Made by a program: the position numbers and the translations under genes. From Bifidobacterium subtile (GTDB lineage: Bacteria; Actinomycetota; Actinomycetes; Actinomycetales; Bifidobacteriaceae), in the NCBI RefSeq assembly GCF_000741775.1, contig NZ_JGZR01000006.1:186001-250000 (forward strand): a stretch of 64,000 nucleotides of DNA. The letters run 5' to 3'. The notes below the pieces were generated by a model. That model ran no database searches, was not told the DNA's origin, and saw only the letters and a list, made by a program, of their open reading frames with translations. Positions 47,925-57,390 of this stretch are shown here, piece after piece (within the stretch, counting starts at the first letter, position 1; each line of letters begins with the position of its first letter).

Positions 47925-49204
47925 GAGCGGGACTCCTTGGAAGTGGTGGCGGGCGTGGGATTTGGAGTGGTGGTTTGGTCGGTTTCGACGGTGCCGTTTT
48001 CGTTGTGGCCGGTGAGCGTGAGGAACACGTCGTTCATCGTGCCGCGCAGACAGCGGAAATCGAGAAGATATGGTCGCATCGCAGTCAGCAGGCCGATGCA
48101 TTCGTCGGCGCTGGACACGCTTAGATGCAGGTGATTGCCGTCGATTGTGGCAGTTGCGGTGTTGCTGGTCTGGGCGTTGCTCACTGCATCGGGCTGTACT
48201 GCGGATGGTGTTGTGCCTGCAAATGATGCGGCTGTTGTGGCCGCTCCTGTTAACGCATCACTATGAATCGGACTCGGGATAGTGTGCGCTGTGCTGGGTC
48301 GCTCCGCAGGTTGTGATGATGTCGTGCGCACTGCGGCGGTTGCTGCTGCCGTTGCTGGCATGGTATTGCCTGCTGCTGTGTTCGGCTGTCTCGCTGCAGT
48401 CGAGGTCGCGGCCGCAGACACTTTGTCGGAACCACCGAATCGTTGCGCATGAGACGCTATATAGTCATGCGCAATTCGTTCGATTTCCTGCCGAAACTCC
48501 GGCCTGAAAGCGATATTCAACGTGTACTGCGTGTAACGCGCAATCAGTTCCTGCGCCGAACCCTGCGCGTGAATGACGCCGTGATCGATGAGGTAGACCT
48601 GCTGCGCGTAATTGGCCTCCTCAAGATAGTGCGTGGTGAGCAGAATCGAGAGGTTCTCGCGTTTGCGCAGCCCATCGAGCATCGCCCAGAGCGTGCGCCG
48701 CGTCGCAATATCCAAGCCGGTCGTAGGCTCATCGAGGATCAGCAGTTCGGGCCGATTGATAAGCGCACGGGCGATGTCGATGCTGCGACGTTGCCCGCCC
48801 GAAAGCGAGCCATACTGCTGGCCCGCGAAGGATTCGGCACCGACCAGCGCAATGACTTCGTCCACCCGGCCGCGCGGCGTTCCCGGGTACAGCCGTGCGC
48901 GTATCGAAAGGTTTTCGCGCACGGTCAGCGTCGGGTCGAGCACGCTGCCTTGGAACACGACGCCCAGGCGCGGCGCTTGGGCATGCGGCTGAGGCTGAGG
49001 CTGAGGCTGAGCGCCATATTCGATCACACCGCCATCGGGCTTGGCCAGCCCGGTCAGCATGCTGATCGTCGTGGACTTGCCGGCCCCATTTGGCCCAATT
49101 ACCGCTGTCAGCGCGCCCGGCTCGATATCCAGCGAAACATCGCGGACGGCCTCGTGCCTTCCGTACCATTTGGACAGATTTCGTGCCCTCATCACCGTGC
49201 TCAT
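47921..49204 (-). CDS. ABC exporter ATPase with a low-complexity insert
   Basis: A 427-residue protein from the ATG ending at 49204, chosen for GGGAGGAAG just upstream. Walker A is GPNGAGKS, the signature is YGSLSGGQRRSIDIARAL, and Walker B is LLILDEPTTGLD, with the H-loop in LLTTHYLEEA. After the NBD, residues about 260-365 (encoded around 48140-48440) are Ala/Thr/Ser/Pro-rich and repetitive, and a short folded C-terminal domain follows (DGNHLHLSVSSADECIGLLTAM...LRGTMNDVFLTLTGHNE). That final domain is normal for this class, so the insert splits the linker. It leads the operon with the permease, LytTR and DUF3021 genes. Confidence 0.92.
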   Translation of the reverse strand: MSTVMRARNLSKWYGRHEAVRDVSLDIEPGALTAVIGPNGAGKSTTISMLTGLAKPDGGVIEYGAQPQPQPQPHAQAPRLGVVFQGSVLDPTLTVRENLSIRARLYPGTPRGRVDEVIALVGAESFAGQQYGSLSGGQRRSIDIARALINRPELLILDEPTTGLDIATRRTLWAMLDGLRKRENLSILLTTHYLEEANYAQQVYLIDHGVIHAQGSAQELIARYTQYTLNIAFRPEFRQEIERIAHDYIASHAQRFGGSDKVSAAATSTAARQPNTAAGNTMPATAAATAAVRTTSSQPAERPSTAHTIPSPIHSDALTGAATTAASFAGTTPSAVQPDAVSNAQTSNTATATIDGNHLHLSVSSADECIGLLTAMRPYLLDFRCLRGTMNDVFLTLTGHNENGTVETDQTTTPNPTPATTSKESRS

Positions 49205-49412
49205 CGCTTCCTCCCTCATATTGTTGCGTAGTTGCGCGAACATTTGCGTATCGCGTATCCGTGTGACGTTTTCTTTGACGGTTTCATTGTGCGATGCGTC
49301 GGCCGCCGCCGAAAGCTGAGAGTGCTAAGCGGTGCCATAGGCACGGTGAGTTGCGGCTGGGCGACGGTGAGCGTTGCAACGCAACGGGCGCGACACACCC
49401 GGGTTAAGATGC

Positions 49413-49480
49413 ACAAGTCGGCCGATAGCGATTTCGAGTGGCGGAATTCCGCGGCTACAAAATGCTATCGGCCGACTTGT
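49413..49480. repeat. Inverted repeat, family J
   Basis: ACAAGTCGGCCGATAGC (49413-49429) and its perfect complement (49464-49480) enclose 34 bases including GAGTGGCGGAATTCCGC, itself a small palindrome. It has only two units, unlike the other blocks. It lies about 70 bases before the tRNA gene and may end transcription coming from the left. The rest of 49205-49549 shows no gene. Confidence 0.85.
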
Positions 49481-49549
49481 GTATGAAGCGCGACGCCGCG
49501 GAAGGACGACAGGGCATGTGTTACACTGGTCGCTTGTGCGCATGCGCAT

Positions 49550-49623
49550 GCGGATGTAGTTCATCGGTAGAATGGAAGCTTCCCAAGCTTCAGAGGCGGG
49601 TTCGACTCCCGTCATCCGCTCCA
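49550..49623 (+). tRNA. tRNA-Gly (anticodon CCC), CCA encoded
   Basis: A full cloverleaf: acceptor arms GCGGATG and CATCCGC, anticodon stem GAAGC/GCTTC around the loop TTCCCAA, T-arm GGCGGGTTCGACTCCCGTC overlapping the stem as expected, and 3' TCCA with CCA in the DNA. The anticodon is CCC, reading GGG. The D-loop is of the short glycine-isoacceptor kind. Confidence 0.95.
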
Positions 49624-49860
49624 TATGAAGGCGTTGGAATACCAACGATAACAGTCTATTTCGGGCTATGAAGTTGCTTAGAAAAGGCACCAAAAAGGCG
49701 CGAATGCTGCTATTTCCTCTATCATTAAGTGCCCATTGCAGCATGGAACACGATAATCCGACGGTTCATGTTATCTTTGTTATACAGGCAGAGATGCGCT
49801 GTATATCAGGGGTGCCGAATTAACGTTTAAGCGTCATGCAATGGCGTCGGTCCCTGAGAA

Positions 49861-49886
49861 ATGGGCCGCCCTAATCGGCGGCCCAT
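49861..49886. terminator. Hairpin before the DUF3800 gene
   Basis: Perfect 10-base arms ATGGGCCGCC (49861-49870) and GGCGGCCCAT (49877-49886) with a six-base loop, followed by TTGCGC. It ends 21 bases before the DUF3800 start codon, so it could end tRNA transcription or structure the leader. Confidence 0.6.
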
Positions 49887-49907
49887 TTGCGCTCAGAGAG
49901 GAGTCGT

Positions 49908-50594
49908 GTGAATATTTTCGTCTATGCCGACGAAAGCGGCGTCTTCGACAAGGCCCATAATCAGGTGTTCGTGTTCGGCGGTCTCATATTGCTCGGCAAA
50001 GACGAAAAGGACACTGCTCGCAGGCGTTACATCTCCGCCGAACGGGTTCAGCGAAGGGCTGGTGCGGGGTCTGGGCATCAGGAGTTGAAGGCTATTTATC
50101 TGAGCAACAAACAGAAGGCGTCGATGTTCCGCGCCATGAATCCCTATCGACGTTTCGGCGTCATTGTTAAGCAGACTCGGGTACTAGACGAGATTTTCGA
50201 TGACAGGAAAAGCAAGCAGCGCTACCTCGATTACGTCTTCAAACGCGGGCTCAAAGCCGCCCTTATTGAGCTGATTGACGACGGGTGCATCCAAAAAGAT
50301 GGTGTCGAATCGATTTACGTGTTCATGGATGAACACACCACTGCAACCAACGGCCGCTACGAGATGCAGGAGGGGCTCGAGAACGAATTCAAGCGTGGGA
50401 CATTCAATCAACAGTGGAACACGTTCTGGCCCCCGCTGTTCCCAGCGATGAAATCGGTCGAATTCTGTCTGCGAGATTCATGCCAGGATGCCTTGATCCG
50501 CGCGGCCGACATCACTGCTAATCGTCTTTACTATGCGGCAGTGCATGGCCGGGATGATATGAGCGATTCCATCAGTTATATGACGCTTCCATAG
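49908..50594 (+). CDS. DUF3800 protein
   Basis: A 228-residue protein from GTG 49908, with GAGAGGAG just upstream. It opens NIFVYADESGVF, the conserved Asp-Glu-Ser-Gly of DUF3800, and later has YVFMDEHT and DALIRAADITANRLYYA, both conserved Asp sites of that family. Length and order fit full members. The role is unknown; a nuclease-like acidic centre has been suggested for the family, and members often lie in mobile or defence regions. Base composition here and in 49624-49907 is visibly less GC-rich than around it, and it lies directly after a tRNA gene, a common integration site. No integrase is present. Confidence 0.78.
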   Translation: MNIFVYADESGVFDKAHNQVFVFGGLILLGKDEKDTARRRYISAERVQRRAGAGSGHQELKAIYLSNKQKASMFRAMNPYRRFGVIVKQTRVLDEIFDDRKSKQRYLDYVFKRGLKAALIELIDDGCIQKDGVESIYVFMDEHTTATNGRYEMQEGLENEFKRGTFNQQWNTFWPPLFPAMKSVEFCLRDSCQDALIRAADITANRLYYAAVHGRDDMSDSISYMTLP

Positions 50595-50629
50595 CGACAC
50601 AATGGAAAAGCAGCCTTTATCTACTATTC

Positions 50630-50638
50630 GGGGGGGGG
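50630..50638 (+). repeat. Run of nine G in an intergenic gap
   Basis: Nine consecutive G occur 36 bases after the DUF3800 stop codon. Such runs can change length by slippage. It lies outside any gene I support, about 175 bases before the DUF1275 start. The rest of 50595-50812 shows nothing else. Confidence 0.7.
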
Positions 50639-50812
50639 ATGCTCTACATATTTCGATTAGATTTGCAGAGTATCGCTGCGGCGCCGCGGCTCACTCGTAT
50701 CGAAAACGTCGTGAATGCCGCCCTTCGCGCGAAAGAGCCGCTAGCGCGAAACATGCCTCGTGAATCGCGCATGATATCGTTGCCCACCGTAACACCGTGA
50801 GGAGGGTAGAGC

Positions 50813-51502
50813 GTGACTGAGCCACAACCCGACATCCCCGTGCACGAGAGCCTCGCTTTCGCCGGGCTGCTCACCATGATCGCTGGCGGCATCGATGCCT
50901 ACTCCTACCTGTTTCATGGCGCGGTCTTCTCCGGGCTGCAGACCGGCAACGTCATCCTGTTGGGCATCAATCTCGGACATGGCGATATCGCCGGGGGTAC
51001 GCGCTACCTCATTTCGCTCGTCGCATTCATGCTCGGCACGGTCATCGCGCACGGCATGCAAAAGCACTTCGGGCGCAAGCCGATCCGCGTATCCGTTCCT
51101 CAGCTCATTCTCGTCTACGAGTTTGCATTGCTGCTGGTCGTGGCCCTCACCGATCAGCTGGTGCCCGACTTCATATCCACGGCTGTGCTTTCCGCCGCTG
51201 CCGCCGCCGAGCTGCAGGAGTTCCGGCGGCTGAAGGGCCGGCCGTTCACGCCGCTGATGATGACGGGCACGCTGCGCGCGCTGACCGAAGGGATTTATGA
51301 CGGCGTGCACTATCACGACCGTGCCAGTCTGCGGCGAGCATGCAACCCCATCGTGGTGCTCGCATGCTTCGCCTGCGGGGTCATGCTCGTCACGCTCGCC
51401 CGATATGTCGCCGGACCGCTGTCGATCGCGGTGCCCATGGTGCTGATCGCGACGGCGATGCTGGTGCTGTGCGTGAAGCGGCAGCGCAGGAGGGTTTCAT
51501 AA
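50813..51502 (+). CDS. YoaK-like DUF1275 membrane protein
   Basis: A 229-residue protein; GTG 50813 follows GAGGAGGG. It has about six helices and the family's start AFAGLLTMIAGGIDAYSYLFHGAVFSGLQTGNVILL, with GGIDAYSY and QTGNVI as the clear signatures. Later MTGTLRALTEGI is the second repeat of the signature (TGTLR). The role is not established. It is a single gene, convergent with the LTA-synthase-like gene at 51536. Confidence 0.85.
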   Translation: MTEPQPDIPVHESLAFAGLLTMIAGGIDAYSYLFHGAVFSGLQTGNVILLGINLGHGDIAGGTRYLISLVAFMLGTVIAHGMQKHFGRKPIRVSVPQLILVYEFALLLVVALTDQLVPDFISTAVLSAAAAAELQEFRRLKGRPFTPLMMTGTLRALTEGIYDGVHYHDRASLRRACNPIVVLACFACGVMLVTLARYVAGPLSIAVPMVLIATAMLVLCVKRQRRRVS

Positions 51503-51535
51503 TCAAAATCCCCGCAAACGCACGCCCTGCCTGTC

Positions 51536-54247
51536 TCACCGCAGCGCCATGAAATCGGTGTCCTTGAGGTAGTTCTTGCCGGTGCTGATGTCGTATTGGA
51601 TCAGCTGGTAGTCGTGCAGCGCAGCGCGGGCGTCCTTGGACAGCTGCTTGTCTTCGATGCGCTGGCCTGCGGCATCCAGATAGACGGGAGTCTGATTGTC
51701 GCCGCCTGCCGCAGAGGGAACGGACATTGCGGGAATCTGCTCGTGCATGCGCGTCAGGAACGCGATGTACGGCGAGACTTTGGCGTTCATATGCGCCGCA
51801 GCCTGGGCGATGAAATAGTTCGACGAGGTGTACTGCGCAGTGTCGTCCGGCAGCTTGGCGCCTGCGGAAGGCGACGCGTCGTTCGACCAGATGAAGTAGT
51901 CGGTCTCATGCAGACCGATGACGTTATCCGGGTTGGAGTAGGCCGTCGGGTAGATGCCTGGCAGATGATCGCCGTAGAAAATCACCGTGATCGGACAGTT
52001 GATCTGGTTCAGCGCACCTAGGAAGTCCATGGTCGACTGATCGGTGTAATTCATGCCTTTCGCATACGTTTCGACCTGTGCGCGCTCGCCGTCGGTCAGA
52101 TCGCTGGAGGCGTCGGCGTCCTTGAACTGGTTGTCCTGATACCAGTCGTTGTATGGCATGTGATTCTGCATCGTGACGACCTGCATGAACTGCCCCGGTC
52201 CGCCGGCGGCGTCGAGATGGCTCAGCACGTTGCGATACGTGCATTCGTCGGAGGCGTACCAAGCCGAATCGATTGGCGAGCAGTCGGTGATTTTATATTT
52301 GTCGCTGTCCATCGTCCAGAACTTGGAGAAGCCGAACTTCTTGTAATTGATATTGTGGAAATACATGCCCTGCATGAAGGTGTGCAGCGCCTGCGAGCTG
52401 TTCTGCCCGTTCTGCTCGTTCCACGACTGGTTGAAGGCAGGAGTCCATTTCTGCTTGGGCACCAGCTGCTGGTAGGCGATCTGCAGCTGCGGACTGTAAT
52501 TCGCCAGACTCAGGCCCGTGAGCGCCTGGTACTCGATGTTGGCGGTGCCGCCGCCGTATCCGGTGGAGAACATGAAACCGGAGGTGGTGCGCGTTTTGAG
52601 ATCGCGGATCTGCGGCATCGGATCCTGGCTGAAGGCGACGCCGGGCACGCGGGTCGGGTCGGAGAAGGATTCGGACAGGATCATGATCACCGTGCTGTCG
52701 GTGAGCTTGGCCTGACGCTGCGCATTGATGCCGTCAGCCTGGTCCGCGTATCGCTTGGCGATATTTTGCATCGCCGCCCTGCTGTAGCCCTCGGGTTTGT
52801 CCATCACCTTGGTGTGCGACAGCCGCAGGAAAGTGATGGCCGGACCGTTGTTGGCGGCGTCGCCCATGCCGTTCCACAGCTGCGGCGCGTCGCCAAGTGA
52901 GGCCGCCCAGTTCTTCGACCAGCCGTCTAACATGCCCAGATTCCAAGTGAATGACAGCATAATGGAAACGCTGGCGATTATGGCGACCAGCCTGGTGACG
53001 TTGCCCGCGATATGCCTGGCGCTCGCGATCGGATGACGCCAGTACGTAGGGATGAAGCTGCTGCGGCGGTCGACAAACTGCACGATGACGCAGATCGCCA
53101 CGAACCAGACAAGCGCACGTACGCAGGCATGCACAAAGGCCATATCTTCTTGCGGAATGAACGACAGGATGTCGCCGGTGTTGCCGCCCGAGACGAAATT
53201 GAGATCGGAGGGGATGACCGGCTCGCTGCGCAGCTTGACCTTGAAGCTGTTCGCAATCGCATACGCCGACATGACGCTGCCGAAGAGGGCCGTCGCCACC
53301 CAGAAGCGGTTGATCACGACGATGGCGATGAGATAAATCATCCCCAGCGCAAGGCAATTGAGCAGGAACAGATGCTTGCCCATAAGCCATGACTGGCTGA
53401 CGAAGTTGGTCACCTGCCCGGCCACGCTTTGCGCCGCCTTCGTCGCCTCATCGACCTGTGCGCCGTCGGGGTAGTCCGGCTCGCTGTACACGCTCCACTG
53501 CAGGAACAGCACGGAGCAGCAGGTGACGATGATGAACACCACCGCGTAGAGCACATATGAGAATTTCATGCGTTTGCGCCATACGCTGCGTATCCAGCGG
53601 GCTGCAGGAGCAAGCGCCGTGATCGCCGGGTCGAGCCGGGTGCGCAGCGGCGCGAAGGCTTGCGTGGTTTTGCCGCGCAGCGTATCCGCGAGGACGGCGA
53701 GCCGCGATCGAGCGGAAGCCGCAGCCTCGGGGCCGTGGGATGGTGCGGGAATGTCCGCCGCTGCGGTTGGAGGTTCGGATGCAACGGGGGTTTCCTGCGC
53801 AGTGCCGCTGAAGGATGAGTCGCTAAATGTCGATTCGCTGAAAGATGAGTCGCTAAATGTCGGCTCGCTGAATGATGGGAATACCATGGGGGCGGCAGCG
53901 GCGGGCAGGGAAGTGGCGGCAGCGGCATCATCCTCATCGCTGTTGCCAGCATTTTCGCCGTTCTCGGCAATCTCGTCATTATCGCCTATGCGTGCCTCGT
54001 CGTCGTGCGCCTCGTTCGCTTGCCTGGTCGACGATTCCGACGACCCGCTATGTGATGGTCGGGCGTCCCGCCATTGCAGGGTTTTTTCAAGCGACAGCAG
54101 GGTTTCCTCGAATGCGTGCACGGCTTCATCGGGCGACGGCTGAGGCTTGTTCGGCGTGCCTCCGGCATTGGGCCGAATGCCGGAATTCGATTCGTCGCGT
54201 TCGGGAGTGTTGTTTTCGGGGGTATTCATCGAGTGCTGTTCTGCCAT
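51536..54247 (-). CDS. LTA-synthase-like phosphoglycerol transferase
   Basis: A protein of 903 residues from the ATG ending at 54247; ATG 54229 and TTG 54274 are alternatives without better sites. A low-complexity cytoplasmic N-terminus of about 220 residues contains a ten-residue repeat (FSEPTFSDSS, FSESTFSDSS). Four or five membrane helices follow, then an extracellular alkaline-phosphatase-superfamily domain: VIMILSESFSDPTRVPG, the likely nucleophile Thr in GYGGGTANIEYQALTG, FMQVVTMQNHMPYND and VIFYGDHLPGIYP. This is the family of lipoteichoic acid synthases and related phosphoglycerol transferases. It probably modifies cell-envelope glycopolymers. It is divergent from the mevalonate genes. 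Confidence 0.9.
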   Translation of the reverse strand: MAEQHSMNTPENNTPERDESNSGIRPNAGGTPNKPQPSPDEAVHAFEETLLSLEKTLQWRDARPSHSGSSESSTRQANEAHDDEARIGDNDEIAENGENAGNSDEDDAAAATSLPAAAAPMVFPSFSEPTFSDSSFSESTFSDSSFSGTAQETPVASEPPTAAADIPAPSHGPEAAASARSRLAVLADTLRGKTTQAFAPLRTRLDPAITALAPAARWIRSVWRKRMKFSYVLYAVVFIIVTCCSVLFLQWSVYSEPDYPDGAQVDEATKAAQSVAGQVTNFVSQSWLMGKHLFLLNCLALGMIYLIAIVVINRFWVATALFGSVMSAYAIANSFKVKLRSEPVIPSDLNFVSGGNTGDILSFIPQEDMAFVHACVRALVWFVAICVIVQFVDRRSSFIPTYWRHPIASARHIAGNVTRLVAIIASVSIMLSFTWNLGMLDGWSKNWAASLGDAPQLWNGMGDAANNGPAITFLRLSHTKVMDKPEGYSRAAMQNIAKRYADQADGINAQRQAKLTDSTVIMILSESFSDPTRVPGVAFSQDPMPQIRDLKTRTTSGFMFSTGYGGGTANIEYQALTGLSLANYSPQLQIAYQQLVPKQKWTPAFNQSWNEQNGQNSSQALHTFMQGMYFHNINYKKFGFSKFWTMDSDKYKITDCSPIDSAWYASDECTYRNVLSHLDAAGGPGQFMQVVTMQNHMPYNDWYQDNQFKDADASSDLTDGERAQVETYAKGMNYTDQSTMDFLGALNQINCPITVIFYGDHLPGIYPTAYSNPDNVIGLHETDYFIWSNDASPSAGAKLPDDTAQYTSSNYFIAQAAAHMNAKVSPYIAFLTRMHEQIPAMSVPSAAGGDNQTPVYLDAAGQRIEDKQLSKDARAALHDYQLIQYDISTGKNYLKDTDFMALR

Positions 54248-54538
54248 CCTGCCGTCTCGCAATTCGCTCTTCAAAAGATGCTAATAGTTTAGGGGCACGC
54301 TATGACGGCCCTGCCAAAGACACTACTGCCGACAGGTTTCGCGCGGATACTCCCGCTTCAGGATAGTGCTTTTTGCTGCGATGCCGTACAAAGGCGACAC
54401 GCGCTGCATGAGGTGGGAGGCGGAACGGCAAGCGGATTGCAAGCCGTAATCTCCGCACTATCTCTACGGCCCTGCACAACTGCGACAAATACGCTCCGTT
54501 AGAATCCCTATAGGAGACACCGGGAGAGTAGGTCGGTT

Positions 54539-55789
54539 TTGGCAACAACATCTTTGACAGCAACGCAGACGCAGGGCGGTCGCAGCGGCGAACCGCGCCG
54601 GGGCTTCGGCGAGACTTGGGCCAAGGCCATCCTGATGGGCGAGCACTCCGTGGTCTACGGGTATCCTGCAGTGGCGATGCCTATTCAGACGCTGAAAATG
54701 CATGCATGGGCCGCGCCTGCGGACGATAGCGCAGCTGGCGGATCATCCGCGGGCAATCGCAGGAGCCATCGTGGCGGGCAGGGTACTTTGCGCGCCTTGG
54801 GCTATTACGGACCGCTTGCGCAGGCGCCCGCTCAATTCGGCGGGTTGATTCGGGCGGTGCAGGTCGCCAGCGAGTTTGCCGGCTGTGCAGGGCGTGGATT
54901 CGATATCGTCACCCGTTCCGACTTCCCGGCTGGACGGGGATTGGGATCCTCGGCTGCGGCTTCAGGGGCCGTCATCCGCGCAGTGCTTGATGCCTGCGGC
55001 GTCGAAGCGTGCGCCGACCAGCTGGTGGCACTGACCAACGAGGCTGAAATAGTCACTCACGGCAATCCCTCCGGGCTGGACACCGTCACCACGTCCGGCG
55101 AGCATCCGGTGCTGTTCGCGCGCGGCGATATGCAGCGGGTGGATGTGCGTTTGCCGGCGTATCTGGTGATTGCGGATTCGGGAATCGCCGGAAGCACAAG
55201 GCAAGCTGTCGGGGCCGTGCAGGGACGGTACGAGCGTGACCGGCGCACAGTCCATGCGATTCTTGAGAATCTGGGTGATTTGGCGCGGCAATCCGCCGAC
55301 GATCTTGAGCAGGGCGGACTGGATTCGCTGGGGCGTTGCATGAATGACGCCCACAATCTGCTGGACGCGCTGCGCGTAAGTCATCCGGTGGTCAACGCCC
55401 TGGTGCGCACAGCCCGGTCGAATGGGGCGCTGGGCGCCAAAATGACCGGGGGAGGCCTCGGCGGGTGCATCATCGCCTTGGCCCCCGACGACCGTTCGGC
55501 GCGTCATATACGCCGTGCGCTGCTTGAGGCCGGGGCCCCAGCCGTGTGGGTGCATCCGCTCAATCGGCTTGATATCGAGGTCGCGCAGCATGCGGGCGGC
55601 CCCGGCGAATTCGAGGCTGCGGATTTTCGTGACGATGACGCCGCTGCGACGAGAGGCAGCCGTGGCGATAAGGCCAGGGCCAAGGTTCGCGGCATGCGTG
55701 GCGCCGATTCCGGTGCCAACGCCGGTGCCAGTGCTCGTGCTGATGCGGAGAGCGCCGGTCGGGAGCTTGACGCTTCAATCAGGGGCTGA
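54539..55789 (+). CDS. mvk: Mevalonate kinase
   Basis: A 416-residue GHMP kinase read from a TTG at 54539, with GGGAGAGTAGG upstream. Motif 1 is KAILMGEHSVVYGYPAVAMPI, motif 2 (ATP loop) is GRGLGSSAAASGA, and motif 3 is AKMTGGGLGGCIIAL. A catalytic Asp lies in GNPSGLDT. The last 55 residues are Ala/Arg/Gly-rich and probably disordered. It phosphorylates mevalonate, the first of the ATP steps to isopentenyl diphosphate. It starts the cluster with mvaD and the PMK-IDI fusion; HMG-CoA synthase and reductase genes are not in the window. Confidence 0.95.
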   Translation: MATTSLTATQTQGGRSGEPRRGFGETWAKAILMGEHSVVYGYPAVAMPIQTLKMHAWAAPADDSAAGGSSAGNRRSHRGGQGTLRALGYYGPLAQAPAQFGGLIRAVQVASEFAGCAGRGFDIVTRSDFPAGRGLGSSAAASGAVIRAVLDACGVEACADQLVALTNEAEIVTHGNPSGLDTVTTSGEHPVLFARGDMQRVDVRLPAYLVIADSGIAGSTRQAVGAVQGRYERDRRTVHAILENLGDLARQSADDLEQGGLDSLGRCMNDAHNLLDALRVSHPVVNALVRTARSNGALGAKMTGGGLGGCIIALAPDDRSARHIRRALLEAGAPAVWVHPLNRLDIEVAQHAGGPGEFEAADFRDDDAAATRGSRGDKARAKVRGMRGADSGANAGASARADAESAGRELDASIRG

Positions 55790-55980
55790 CTGAGACGGCG
55801 GAGAACGGTTGGAATGATTGCCTGCTGGCGTGTGCGCATTCGTCTCAGCGCAACCGGGCATCGAACAGCGGGAATATATTGAGAAGACAAGGATGACCAC
55901 TGCGCGAGAGGGGAACGATGAGAGGGCGAGAAGCGGCAGGGTGCAGCGCTGAAGATGTGATTCGTGCGAAGGGAGCGACG

Positions 55981-57165
55981 ATGGACAACGATGTGGCGGC
56001 TCAAAGCGGCGCAAGCGCCGTTCTTGGCAGGGCGACGGCTTGTGCGCACGCGAATATCGCGCTGATCAAGTATTGGGGCAAAGCCGACGAGGCGCTTGTC
56101 GTCCCGACCACAGCCAGCCTGTCGCTGACGCTTGACGGGCTGAGCACGCAGACCACGGTGGAGTTTTTGGGTGATGGCGATGCGGCGCGGGCCGAGAGCG
56201 ATAGTGTGTCATTGCTTGGCGATGACGAAACGCCAGCCGAAAGCGCTGCCGATGAGCGGACTGGGCGGGGCGGGAAGGCCGATCCGACCGCGCGGTTTGA
56301 CCTCGCCGCTCCTGATGGCTCAGTCGGTGATCCAACTGCGGATTCGAATACCATTCCCGACACGCTGACCATCGACGGGGTCTTGCAGCATGGCACCGCG
56401 TTGGCCCGCGTCTCGCGATTCCTCGACCTGATTCGTGAGCGCGCAGGGATAAGCGCTCCTGCCCGTGTGGCATCGCGCAACACCGTGCCCTTCGGCGCTG
56501 GCCTGGCCAGCTCGGCCTCGGCTTTCGCTGCGCTCGCGGCCGCCGGCTCGTGCGCTGCCGGACTTGACTTGTCGGGCCGCGAGCTCTCGCGACTCGCTCG
56601 ACGCGGCTCGGGGTCGGCCTGCCGGTCGATCTACGGCGGCTTGGTCAAGTGGAATGCCGGTCATGACGACGCCACGTCATACGCGCAGCCGGTCGAATGC
56701 CCTATGGATCTGGCGATTATCGTCATCCTGATCTCCGCGAAGGAGAAGCCGATGTCGAGCAGGGAGGCCATGCGCCTGACGATGCGCACTTCGCCGCTGT
56801 ACCCGGCCTGGGTGCGTTCCAGCGCCGACGATATGACCCGTGCGCTTGCGGCGGTGGCGGCAAGCGACTTGGATGCGCTCGGCGAGGTGGTCGAGGCGAA
56901 TGCGCTGGGCATGCACGCTTCGATGATGGCGGCGCGCCCGGCCGTGATCTACTGGCTTCCACAGACTGTAACCGCCCTGTCCGCGGTGCGCGATCTGCGC
57001 AGGCATGGCTATGGCGCATGGTCCACGATGGACGCCGGCGCGAACGTCAAAGTGCTGACGGCTGCCGCCGATGCCGAACGAGTCGCCAGCGAACTGCGCG
57101 ACCGCCTCCCCGGCCAGACGATTGAGGTTCACCACATCGGTTCCGGCGTGCGCGTGGTTGAGTGA
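55981..57165 (+). CDS. mvaD: Diphosphomevalonate decarboxylase
   Basis: A 394-residue protein. ATG 55981 after AAGGGAG is preferred; ATG 55918 after GAGAGGGG would add 21 residues, and both sites are good. Family features: ANIALIKYWGKADEALVVPTTASLSLTLD, NTVPFGAGLASSASAFAALA (ATP loop), LARRGSGSACRSIYGGLVKW with the catalytic region, and TMDAGANVKVL near the end. A loop of about 45 Asp/Glu/Ala-rich residues interrupts the first beta-sheet near residue 60-105. It makes isopentenyl diphosphate from diphosphomevalonate with loss of CO2. It lies 191 bases after mvk and 225 before the fusion gene. Confidence 0.95.
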   Translation: MDNDVAAQSGASAVLGRATACAHANIALIKYWGKADEALVVPTTASLSLTLDGLSTQTTVEFLGDGDAARAESDSVSLLGDDETPAESAADERTGRGGKADPTARFDLAAPDGSVGDPTADSNTIPDTLTIDGVLQHGTALARVSRFLDLIRERAGISAPARVASRNTVPFGAGLASSASAFAALAAAGSCAAGLDLSGRELSRLARRGSGSACRSIYGGLVKWNAGHDDATSYAQPVECPMDLAIIVILISAKEKPMSSREAMRLTMRTSPLYPAWVRSSADDMTRALAAVAASDLDALGEVVEANALGMHASMMAARPAVIYWLPQTVTALSAVRDLRRHGYGAWSTMDAGANVKVLTAAADAERVASELRDRLPGQTIEVHHIGSGVRVVE

Positions 57166-57390
57166 GCGGAGACGAGCGGTGCGGTGCGTCTGCGGCCGGA
57201 CGCATCGCACCGTCTCGGTGGTCTGATTGGGCATGTGGTCACGTATTCGATTGTTCTGGTGTTGGTACTGCGCAGTGCGGCACCCGCTTTGCAGACATCA
57301 TGAAAGTTCGTGCGGATGCTGTTGCTCAGGGCATGTGTGCCCCTAGCATGGAACGGTACGAGACAGGTGCCGGACACGAATGGGGCAGGG

